Shown one piece after another: positions 53,685 to 61,030 of a DNA stretch of 64,000 bases. Below the pieces are notes generated by a model. The model ran no database searches and had not been told where the DNA came from. It worked only from the letters and a program-made list of their open reading frames with translations. The stretch lies in the NCBI GenBank assembly GCA_963770485.1, contig CAVYPX010000015.1:41281-105280 (forward strand). Reading direction: 5' to 3'. Both the position numbers and the translations under genes were made by a program. Source of the stretch: CAVVEC01 sp963770485 (GTDB taxonomy: Bacteria; Acidobacteriota; Terriglobia; Terriglobales; Acidobacteriaceae). Position 1 is the stretch's first letter. Each line of letters opens with the position of its first letter.

Positions 53685-54196
53685 CTGCATCCGAGTGATA
53701 TCGGAGCTACGGAGGGTCACGATGTCAGAGGCTACTTCCAGCCGACCGCAGGTAAACGGAATCCTTGAAACGTCGCTCTACGTCGAACGCCCGACACGAT
53801 CGGTCGAATTCTATCGGCGCGTATTCGGCTTTGAACCGATCGACCCTGATCAGAAGGAAGGTATCACTGACCAGACGCGACTGTGTGCGATGCGTGCCGG
53901 TGACCGCAGCATATTGCTGCTGTTCAAAAAAGGGACCACCGCGGACACCGACGCCACAGGCGCAATCCACATCGCATTCGGAATTGGCCGGTGGGAACTA
54001 CCAGCTTGGGAAGCATGGCTGTCGCAACAGGGAATTCCGATTGAGTTCAGGAAGACTTGGAAATACGGCGGCGAGGCGCTTTACTTCCGCGACCCCGATG
54101 GTCATCTGCTGGAGGTGGTCACACCGGGTGTATGGAGCATCTACTGACGCAGTCTCTCGGATAACTGTTGAAACATCGCCATAGCACTCATTGACC
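53685..54196 (+). repeat. 512-bp direct duplication, copy B (VOC cassette)
   Basis: Second copy of 50169-50680, offset 3516 bp. The copies diverge sharply outside these limits on both sides, the right limit being inside the palindrome loop. Confidence 0.85.
53722..54147 (+). CDS. VOC family protein, copy B
   Basis: About 141 residues, differing from the protein at 50206-50631 at one early residue (MSEATSS versus MSGATSS) plus silent changes. Same ribosome-binding site (GGAGG, 7 nt) and same downstream palindrome left arm. The near identity shows a recent duplication or repeated capture of the same cassette. Function as for copy A. Confidence 0.88.
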   Translation: MSEATSSRPQVNGILETSLYVERPTRSVEFYRRVFGFEPIDPDQKEGITDQTRLCAMRAGDRSILLLFKKGTTADTDATGAIHIAFGIGRWELPAWEAWLSQQGIPIEFRKTWKYGGEALYFRDPDGHLLEVVTPGVWSIY

Positions 54197-54230
54197 GGGG
54201 TTTTGAGCGCTATGGCCTGCTTACATCAAG
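54163..54230. repeat. attC-like palindrome 4
   Basis: Left arm AACTGTTGAAACATCGCCAT then AGCACTCATTGACC; right arm TTTTGAGCGCTATGGCCTGC then TTACATCAAG. GCCATAGCACTCA pairs with TGAGCGCTATGGC at 12 of 13 positions. Follows VOC copy B. Confidence 0.7.
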
Positions 54231-54310
54231 ATCTCACTCAAAGTGTGCCGTGGAAGCACCAGTCGGTACTAAAATAGCGTCGCGCCATCAGTTAGGAGAC
54301 TACTCGGGTT

Positions 54311-55090
54311 GTGCCAAGCCTGCGAACTCAATTCGTATTGTTTTGGCTGTTATTTGCACATCCTTGCTTCCCTCAAACGGTGGCAGGTCTCCCAGTCGAC
54401 CGAAGTCCAGCCTCGGCGACCGAACAAGTTCGACTGAGCGAGATTCTGATAAGCACCCCACAACCTTACGACCCGGCCCAGGTCACTGAGGCGCAGCACA
54501 AAGCCGAGCAGGTACGCGCTGCCATTGGGCGAGGCGGAACTTTTGCGGACATTGCGAGAGCCAATTCCCAAGGTCCTACCGCCGCGCAAGGCGGGGACAT
54601 CGGCTGCTTCAGTCACGGTAATCTGGCTCGAACCCTTGACGAACTGGTCTTTCGAATGAAAGTGGGTGATGTTTCCGATGTCCAACGTACAAAACAAGGG
54701 TTCGTCATACTGGAAGTAAGCAATCGCGGCGCAGATCCTTGTGCTGACTTGGAGTTACTGAGTCAGCCGATCACAGCCGAGCTGAAACCGTATTTGGAAA
54801 CGCTTAAGAAAAGGGTGCGCGAGAAATGGTACAAGCTGATTCCGCGGCCTGCACGCCCACCTGAAATGAAGCAAGGCAGCGTTACGATTGAGTTTTCAGT
54901 ACAGCGTAACGGGGCTATCACGGACCCGACGATCGCTTCCGGTTCCGGGGATATCGATCTTGACAAAGCAGCATTGAATGCCATCCGTGAGGCAAGCCCG
55001 CTCTCCCCCTTGCCAAGCACAACGAAGACGGACCATCTCGTAATGCGCTTTCACTTCCAATACAATCCAGCCAAAACCACGGGTTCATAA
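54311..55090 (+). CDS. Exported parvulin PPIase - TonB C-terminal domain fusion
   Basis: A 259-residue exported protein starting at GTG 54311 (AGGAG upstream): signal segment FVLFWLLFAHPCFPQTVAG. Residues ~40-140 are a parvulin-type peptidyl-prolyl isomerase domain (EILISTPQ, ARANSQGPTAAQGGDIGCFSHGNLARTLDELVFRMKVGDVSDVQRTKQGFVILEV). Residues ~165-255 are a TonB C-terminal-like domain (KRVREKWYKLIPRPARPPEMKQGSVTIEFSVQRNGAITDPTIASGSGDIDLDKAALNAIREASPLSPLP). The pairing of folding catalyst and TonB-type domain is uncommon. Probably periplasmic. Confidence 0.82.
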   Translation: MPSLRTQFVLFWLLFAHPCFPQTVAGLPVDRSPASATEQVRLSEILISTPQPYDPAQVTEAQHKAEQVRAAIGRGGTFADIARANSQGPTAAQGGDIGCFSHGNLARTLDELVFRMKVGDVSDVQRTKQGFVILEVSNRGADPCADLELLSQPITAELKPYLETLKKRVREKWYKLIPRPARPPEMKQGSVTIEFSVQRNGAITDPTIASGSGDIDLDKAALNAIREASPLSPLPSTTKTDHLVMRFHFQYNPAKTTGS

Positions 55091-56473
55091 GTGACAGAAA
55101 CACAGTTTCAAAACTCGGCGTCTCGGACGGTTCGTTGACGTAATATCGCCATTACACTCATTGTCACGTCTTTTGGCGAATAAAAAGCGCAAAGTTGTGT
55201 AATCGCCTGTGGGTGTTGAAAAAGTGAAGTCTGGCGCGAACAGGGCTTCCACCTTCTTCCTTTGCCGCTGTGCATGGGCGAACTCTGACGTGTGGGCTAG
55301 CTCGCGGGCACGTCGCCGAGCGGGCTCATCCATGTGAATGGCGAGAAACCGGAATGCTCCGCTGGTGCATTGCGCCTTTTGTAGACAAGCACCGCAACGC
55401 TTGCGCGTGCCGATATAGGCATAGGTGCGGTTGCGCATACTGCGGCCGCCGTAGTTGAGTTGTTCCCCGGCAGGGCAGCGATAGCTGTTGCTCTCCGGCT
55501 GGTACGTAAATTGCTCGGGGCCGTAGAACGGGCTGTTCTTGCGGTGGATACTGTCGCGGGTTCGCATGTAGGGAGTAATGCTGCGATCCACCAACCATTG
55601 CAGAAACTCTCCGTTGCCGTACGTAGTATCCGCCGCGACCGATTCTGGCTTTCGTCCCTGCCACTGCGCAAAACGTGTGAGCATGTCTTGTGCGGCGACC
55701 GTTTCCTGGCTCATCCGGGCGGCTGTTGCCTGCACCCCCACAATCACGCAACTGTGATTGTCGACCAGATAGTTGTCGTAGTACCCCAGTCGGGCCGGAG
55801 TGCCGCCCTTAGTGGCATAGGTCGAGTCCGGATCGGTGGTCGACACCTGGTCTTGCTCATGCACCGGTTCTTCGACTGGATTCTGCTGTTCCAGTTCCTG
55901 CAGATACTGACGCACCGCATAATGGACCTGTGCCACTTCCACCAACTGCTCCCGCGGTATGCGACTTTCCTTGGCCGCATTGGCTTCCACGAAACTGCCA
56001 TCGACCGATAGCTTATCCCCCCGCACTAGTCCTACTTCCACACACTGCTTCACGATCTGTTCAAACAACTGCTCGAACAGCTTCGACTCCTGGAACCGCC
56101 CGTGACGGTTCTTGGAGAACGTGGAATGATGCGGAATCTCCTCATCGAACCCCAGTCCGGTGAACCAGCGCCAGGCCAGATGCATGCGCAGCTCCTCCAC
56201 CAGCTTGCGTTCACTGGTGACGCCATACAAATAACCAATCAGCAGAATGCGCAGCAGTAGTTCGGGATCAATCGATGGTCGGCCCGTCTCGCTGTAGCTG
56301 TCCTTCAATCGTTCGCGCACAAAGTTGAAACTGATGTGCTTCTCGATCAGCCGGAGCAGATGATTCTCGGGAACTTGATCTTCCAGACGGAAGTAGTAGA
56401 ACAATGCTTCTGAGCGCGAGTGTTGCCCCATCATGATCAGCAGGCCTCCGAAGATTGAAATCCAGCAAAACAT
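55085..56473 (-). CDS. IS1182-family transposase, C-terminus probably truncated
   Basis: A 462-residue frame; the natural start is probably the ATG near 56434 (MMGQHSRSEALFYYFRLEDQVPENHLLRLIEKHI). IS1182/DUF772 region (RPSIDPELLLRILLIGYLYGVTSERKLVEELRMHLAWRWFTGLG), first catalytic Asp in KLSVDGSFVEANA, second in SVAADTTYGNGEF, a C-x2-C zinc-like segment RKRCGACLQKAQC, and Glu in KKVEALFA. After KKVEALFA the usual LGLRRLRLRG-type tail is missing: the frame passes through the terminal repeat (DFTFSTPT) into flanking DNA until 55085. The copy may thus be defective. Confidence 0.85.
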   Translation of the reverse strand: MFCWISIFGGLLIMMGQHSRSEALFYYFRLEDQVPENHLLRLIEKHISFNFVRERLKDSYSETGRPSIDPELLLRILLIGYLYGVTSERKLVEELRMHLAWRWFTGLGFDEEIPHHSTFSKNRHGRFQESKLFEQLFEQIVKQCVEVGLVRGDKLSVDGSFVEANAAKESRIPREQLVEVAQVHYAVRQYLQELEQQNPVEEPVHEQDQVSTTDPDSTYATKGGTPARLGYYDNYLVDNHSCVIVGVQATAARMSQETVAAQDMLTRFAQWQGRKPESVAADTTYGNGEFLQWLVDRSITPYMRTRDSIHRKNSPFYGPEQFTYQPESNSYRCPAGEQLNYGGRSMRNRTYAYIGTRKRCGACLQKAQCTSGAFRFLAIHMDEPARRRARELAHTSEFAHAQRQRKKVEALFAPDFTFSTPTGDYTTLRFLFAKRRDNECNGDITSTNRPRRRVLKLCFCHL

Positions 56474-56568
56474 GGGAAGGAACTTCTCCTTCTAACATGT
56501 TTTCGCTGAATCTCAGCTGCTAATCGCAGTGACTTTTTCAACACCCACGCCTGGTTTCATCAATTGAC
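55134..56568. repeat. attC-like palindrome 5, interrupted by the IS1182-family element
   Basis: Left arm GTTGACGTAATATCGCCATT then ACACTCATTG; right arm GTTGTGTAATCGCCTGGTTT then CATCAATTGAC after removal of the IS. CATTACAC pairs with GTGTAAT. The IS sits at GCCT in the right arm, as MITE 2 does in palindrome 2. Confidence 0.6.
55209..56548 (-). mobile_element. IS1182-family insertion sequence
   Basis: 1340 bp between 17-bp perfect terminal repeats GTGGGTGTTGAAAAAGT (55209-55225 and complement of 56532-56548), flanked by GCCT duplications (55205-55208 and 56549-56552). One transposase gene on the minus strand, whose frame runs past the left end. Its ends resemble those of the two MITEs in this array. 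Confidence 0.9.
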
Positions 56569-56595
56569 TTCCCGCCCATCGCGGGAGGATACTGC

Positions 56596-57822
56596 ATGCC
56601 GCCAGTTGAGGGGAGAGTCATGCCGCGCACTACCAAGGAATCTGCCAATTCTTATAGGTCACTTCGTCAACGGCTCGTCAACAGGAGACGCCAATTGACG
56701 CTAATCGTTGTGCTTGTGCTTGCGGCTCTCGCACAGGCGAAAACCTTCACAGTACTTTACAATTTTACCGGCGGCTCCGACGGTGGTTATCCCTATGCGG
56801 GCGTGATTCGGGACGCAGCCGGCAACATGTATGTGACCGCCGCGTTCGGTTCCTATAGGGACGACGGTACTGTCCTCAAGATCGACAGTGCCGGCACGGA
56901 AACTGTGGTGCACACCTTCTCCGGATCCGACGGGGCAAACCCTTACACGCCGGTGGCTCGAGACGAGGCTGGCAACATCTATGGGACCACCGGCGTGGGA
57001 GGCTCCGATGGTAGGGGGACCGTATTCAAGATCGACACCGCGGGGAACGAGACGGTGCTGCACAGCTTTACCGGCGGCTCGGAGGGTTGCAACCCATTGC
57101 AAGGCCTGGCCATGGACAAAGCCGGAAACCTGTATGGCACCACTCTTAGGGGCAGTGTGCCCTGCGGGTCTTCGGACTACGGGACGATATTCAAGGTTGA
57201 CCGTTCAGGGAACTTTACCCTCCTCCACTCCTTCGACGAGCTAGACGGCGAATCTCCCTCCGGTGGGCATCTGACGTTGGACGTGTCTGGCAACTTGTAC
57301 GGTGTAGCCACGGAGGGTGGCACTTATGATTACGGAGAGCTGTACAAGCTGAGTAAGAACGGAACGCTTACCGTGCTGCACAGCTTTGCCGGCGGCACAA
57401 CAGATGGCTGCAATCCGTATGGATCCGTGGCACGGGACAAGGCAGGAAACCTCTATGGAACCACCGAATACTGCGGTTCCAACAACTATGGGACTATATG
57501 GAAGGTGAGCAAGAGCGGCAAGGAAACTGTCCTGCACAACTTTGCTGGGTACCCGTCGGATGGCTGCTGGCCGCAAGCGGGCGTAACTCGGGACTCGAAA
57601 GGTAATTTGTATGGGGTCGCCTACGCGTGCGGTGCTAACAACGTCGGAGCGTTGTACAGGCTGAGCGCAAAACGTAAGCTCAACCTGCTGCACAGTTTTG
57701 ACTTTTCAGGCGGCGGCACACCTGCCGGCGAAGTACAGCGGACTACCAAGGGCACGCTGTTCGGCACCACCCTCGGGGGCGGCACCTACAGCTACGGAAC
57801 GGTGTGGAAGTACGTGCCCTAA
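56596..57822 (+). CDS. GloVer tandem-repeat secreted protein (cassette copy)
   Basis: A 408-residue exported protein; ATGs at 56596 and 56620 both have good ribosome-binding sites (GGGAGG and GGGGAGAG). Signal segment RRQLTLIVVLVLAALAQA, then about eight ~40-residue repeats with the YAGVIRDAAGNMYVT / DKAGNLYGTT..G..NYGTIFKV...G..TVLHSF pattern. It is related in kind to the chromosomal protein at 35531-36739 but clearly not a recent copy. Last gene of the cassette-like run, followed by a palindrome. Confidence 0.85.
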   Translation: MPPVEGRVMPRTTKESANSYRSLRQRLVNRRRQLTLIVVLVLAALAQAKTFTVLYNFTGGSDGGYPYAGVIRDAAGNMYVTAAFGSYRDDGTVLKIDSAGTETVVHTFSGSDGANPYTPVARDEAGNIYGTTGVGGSDGRGTVFKIDTAGNETVLHSFTGGSEGCNPLQGLAMDKAGNLYGTTLRGSVPCGSSDYGTIFKVDRSGNFTLLHSFDELDGESPSGGHLTLDVSGNLYGVATEGGTYDYGELYKLSKNGTLTVLHSFAGGTTDGCNPYGSVARDKAGNLYGTTEYCGSNNYGTIWKVSKSGKETVLHNFAGYPSDGCWPQAGVTRDSKGNLYGVAYACGANNVGALYRLSAKRKLNLLHSFDFSGGGTPAGEVQRTTKGTLFGTTLGGGTYSYGTVWKYVP

Positions 57823-58170
57823 GCAAATTGCCGCAGTCCGGGCCAGAATCGATGAGACGGGCGGCAACTAATGTAACATCGCCATTGCACTTATTGACCG
57901 GACACAGGTATTCAAGGGGAGTTGTGCCAAAGTAATTGCGTTTACTGCCGCGACAAAAACTCGTCACCAAGTGGATGGAATGCGGAAAAGCAAGACAAGC
58001 AAAGGGTTCTAGGTTGTTGACCTCAGAATTGACACGGTAGAGGTCTTCTGCGTGCTATGCGATCAACTTCGTAACATCCTTCGTAACAACCTCGCCTAGA
58101 ACTGTCTAATTCTGCCCACTAAGAACCTCAGGAAATCGTTGAAACCATTTACATTTAGCTGTTGAGAGGG
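57823..58170. other. Right end of the island, non-coding
   Basis: Contains attC-like palindrome 6 at 57863-57940 (CAACTAATGTAACATCGCCA then TTGCACTTATTGACC; weaker right arm AGTTGTGCC). After it comes a stretch with GTAACATCCTTCGTAACAAC (58071-58090) and an inverted pair GTTCTAGG / CCTAGAAC (about 58004 and 58094), possible recombinase arm sites. No gene recognised. Confidence 0.5.
57863..57940. repeat. attC-like palindrome 6 (degenerate)
   Basis: Left arm well conserved (GTAACATCGCCATTGCACTT), right arm diverged. Follows the cassette GloVer gene and would end the array. Confidence 0.45.
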
Positions 58171-58210
58171 AATCTGTTGGTTGTAGGTTCGAATCCTACC
58201 GGGCCCACCA
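58171..58210 (+). repeat. Island attachment repeat, right copy (attR; tRNA 3' end)
   Basis: Exact 40-bp match to 41662-41701: anticodon stem 3' side, T-arm, acceptor strand and CCA of the CAU tRNA, without a 5' half in front. This is the displaced 3' end left by integration of the island. Confidence 0.88.
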
Positions 58211-58225
58211 GTCGCCCGTTGAACT

Positions 58226-58344
58226 GTGGTGACGGGAGGTCCCTCGCTGCACTCGGGATTTCGGCTGTGGGCTCCCCCCTTCGACTGCGCTCAGGGTCAC
58301 GCCCGCAAAACGCCTCAAGTTCGAATCCTGCCGGGCCCACCAGT
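58226..58344 (+). repeat. Repeat ending in a second tRNA 3' end
   Basis: GTGGTGACGGGAGGTCCCTC and on (58226-58275) is nearly identical to 31890-31940, and CACGCCCGCAAAACGCCTCA (58298 on) to the repeat units at 31830 and 31949. It ends GTTCGAATCCTGCCGGGCCC ACCAGTCG, duplicating the last ~28 nt of the tRNA plus GTCG found just before. A small element seems to have inserted into, and duplicated, the tRNA T-arm end. Confidence 0.65.
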
Positions 58345-58405
58345 CGAGCGTTTTCCGTCATCGGTCAATCCCCGCCTTCTTCTGCATCTTGCTCAAAGAA
58401 AGATC

Positions 58406-60169
58406 CTAAGTTCCACGTCCCAGATCGAGCAGTTCAAACGAGGCCGGCGAGCTTTCCTCAAAAATCAGTTCGTTGTCGATTCCCTCTATTCCCTGATGAA
58501 TTCGGGACAGGCCGTACCATGAAGAGAACATAATCACGAGTAACGAAGTCATCACAATCGGGTTCGACAACCCCCAGCGTTCCAACTTCGACGTCAGCAC
58601 CACAAACACAAAGAACCCCAGAACACAAAACAGTGCGAGCACGACGGCGGAATCCCGGAAAGGTCGGGATAGGAACAAGTGAAGGGAACTTTGCGAAACC
58701 GGAGAAGCAGGAGATCCGCCAGACATAAAGACCAGAGCGTAACGACGACCGCGTGCAGAATACCCACTCGCCAACCCCACCGGTATCCGTACAGCGGAAG
58801 GACGATCGCAACGACCCATGGAAAAACAAAGGTCAATATGAGTTTGCGGGCCAGGGGAATGCATTCGTGCCTGGTTTTGTCGAGAGAAAGTCGGAACATC
58901 CAATTGGCCCGCATCTCAGTGGGAATGTCGAAGACAAAACGCATGCCGAAAATGATGCAATAGCTCAAGATCAGCGGAATGGCGACGACTTCGGCGGAAG
59001 GAAGATTGCCGGCCTCAATCTGCGTGCCGTTGAACGACGCAAACAGAAATTGAGAAGCCATAACAATTCCCAGGCCAAAGAACCCTCCAAGCACCAACCC
59101 GTGGCGCTCGCTGCGCAAAAGAGTTTTCATCACGAAGCGGTAACCGGCGCGCTGGAACGGGTTGCCGTCAACATGGTGCGGTCAGTACCGGGAAAATCCA
59201 CAGAAGGTTTGCGCGACCGTAGGCTGGAATCGTCTCGGTGGTCTCGGGGATTCGCACAAAACACCTCCGGTAACTCAAGGCGTAGGTCACAACCGCGGCC
59301 ACGAGGACGGCTGCTGAGCCTATGAGCGCTACGTGTCCCAGTGAGGCGAGAGGCGGGCTGGCTCTGCCCCGAATCAACTGGCAAAGACCCAGAAACCACA
59401 CTGGAGGCAAGAACCGTGCCGACGTTCCCGGCAACTGCCTTAGCATCGAAGGAACCGCAAAGCTGGTCGCCAGCAGAGCTGCGAGGCAGGCAATGATCGT
59501 GCCACGCAAATAGAGTGAGAGCCTGCGAAAGGCCGCGTATGGCAGCGTAACCATAAGTAACCCAACGGTTACGAATACGGCGAAGAAACTGAAGATGCTC
59601 GCCAGCATTACGACGAACGCGTGCACCCACAAAACTTGGGCGAAAAGGGTGAACGTATTCTGCGATGCACTAACAACAAACGGAAACAGCACTGAAGAGG
59701 CTGCGTTCACGTCGAGGGCGAGAACCAGGGTCAGGAAAAGAATGGCCGCCAGGTTGGCAAGAAAAATGGCTCGCATCGGGATGGGAAGAGGAACCAGATT
59801 GGCGTAGTCCCGGCGGTCGGGAAATATGCTGTCCCATCGCCATACGGCCACGACGCCGGTCACGGTCATTGAAAGCACAATAAAGAAGTACTCATCGGGA
59901 AGTGCGGCCGCGAGCGGATCGAAGTCGTGCTGGCCGCGCATCCATTGCAGCAGCGTGGAGTATTTGTCCAACAAGAGAATGGAGTAGAACCCCCCGGGCA
60001 GAAGCCAGCAGGGAGAGAACCAGCCCCAGGCTGAGGTCGAGTTCACCTTCGGCAGATTCGCCGCTTCCGTGAAAGACACGGCCGACGAAGAGGCGCACCA
60101 GCCGCGTGAAAGGCCTTTGGGAATGAGCGTCCCACTTCCGTCGCGCAGGTGTAACAGAGCCGAGGTCAA
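58406..60169 (-). pseudogene. ABC transporter permease, several frameshifts
   Basis: One long polytopic membrane protein (about 580 residues) split over different frames: about 60169-60130, 60130-59990 (FTRLVRLFVGRVFHGSGESAEGELDLSLGLVLSLL), 59990-59175 (GGFYSILLLDKYSTLLQWMRGQ... to LLWIFPVLTA), 59175-58680 (FVMKTLLRSERHGLVLGGFFGLGIVM... to LRFRKVPFTCSY) and 58680-58406 (FVFVVLTSKLERWGLSNPI... to the stop). More than ten membrane segments. The upstream gene encodes its ATPase. Four shifts in 1.8 kb mean either a dead gene or sequence errors; the neighbouring genes are broken in the same way, which favours errors. Confidence 0.75.
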
Positions 60170-60934
60170 GCGGCCTCCATCGCGCTGATGATGTCGCGCG
60201 TGATCTTGTCCGCGTCCACCTCCTCGACCAGGTGCATGAACGTTGTTTCCAGCGAGGATTGCTCAATGCCACTGTGAATGGCTTCCGCTGTGTCACAGGC
60301 AAGCACGGCGCCCTTTCGCAAGATCAGAAGATGGGAACACACCTGTTCGACAACCTCCAGAACGTGAGAGCAATAGAAAACAGCTTTCCCTTGTTGCCCC
60401 AATGCTTTGATCAGGTTCTTCAAAACCAGCGCAGTAGTCACATCAAGACCGGAAAGCGGCTCATCGAAGACCAACAATTTCGGGTCGTCCATCAGTGCGG
60501 CGATGAGCAGGATGCGCTGGCGCATTCCCTTTGAGTAAGACGCAATCGAGGCGTGCCGATGGGCGTGGAGCGAGAACAAATCGAGAAGCGCATCTATCTT
60601 TCGCTCCAAGCTGGAACGCGGCATTCCACGCAGGGTTCCCACGAGTCCCAGGTATTCGCGACCGCTCAGGTAAGGGTAGAGGTTGGGCTCCTCAGGCACA
60701 TAGCCGAGGCACTTTCTGAAGCCGACGAGGTCTTTGTGGATGTCCTCACCATTGAACAGGACTTTTCCGCGGGTGGGCTCCAGCAGCCCAGTTAACATCT
60801 TCACGGTCGTGCTTTTTCCTGATCCGTTCGGGCCCTCAGACAGCCCAACACCTGTCCCGGCGCCAGCGAGAAGTTAACGTCCTGCACCGCAGGCACGGAC
60901 GCGTAAGACTTGGTCAGTTCTCTGGCCTCAAGCA
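60166..60934 (-). pseudogene. ABC transporter ATP-binding protein, one frameshift
   Basis: The N-terminal part starts at the ATG at 60934 (MLEARELTKSYASVPAVQDVNFSLAPGQVLG). The Walker A GPNGSGKSTTVKML continues in another frame, two bases being out of phase just before GPNG. From there the protein is normal: GYVPEEPNLYPYLSGREYL (Q-loop region), SYSKGMRQRILLIAALMDDPKLLVFDEPLSGLD (signature and Walker B). Resembles ABC-2 type exporters' ATPases. Pairs with the permease downstream (stop and next start overlap). Probably a functional gene with a sequencing indel. Confidence 0.8.
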
Positions 60935-61030
60935 TAAGAGTTTCTTATGGAAAACCCCACTTGCGGTTAGGACACCGCCGTCAACAGAAAAGTTCCACGA
61001 AACGAAGGGGATGTTGTTCGTCGCTGTCGG

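Larger units (their letters stand above)
41702..58210. mobile_element. 16.5 kb tRNA-integrated genomic island
   Basis: Bounded by exact 40-bp copies of the tRNA 3' end, with a tyrosine recombinase as first gene next to the tRNA, facing it. Contents: integrase, three cargo genes (two unrecognised, one TetR), an IS5-family element, and a run of single genes separated by attC-like palindromes with an IS1182-family element and two MITEs. GTAACATTTAGTAACAAC inside the integrase end (41758-41775) resembles GTAACATCCTTCGTAACAAC near the right end (58071-58090), possibly arm-binding sites. No conjugation or phage structural genes. Confidence 0.85.

Noticed and set aside
58171..58210. A second functional tRNA gene at the right end of the island
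   Set aside because: Only the 3' half is present, without D-arm or 5' acceptor strand; it is the attachment repeat.
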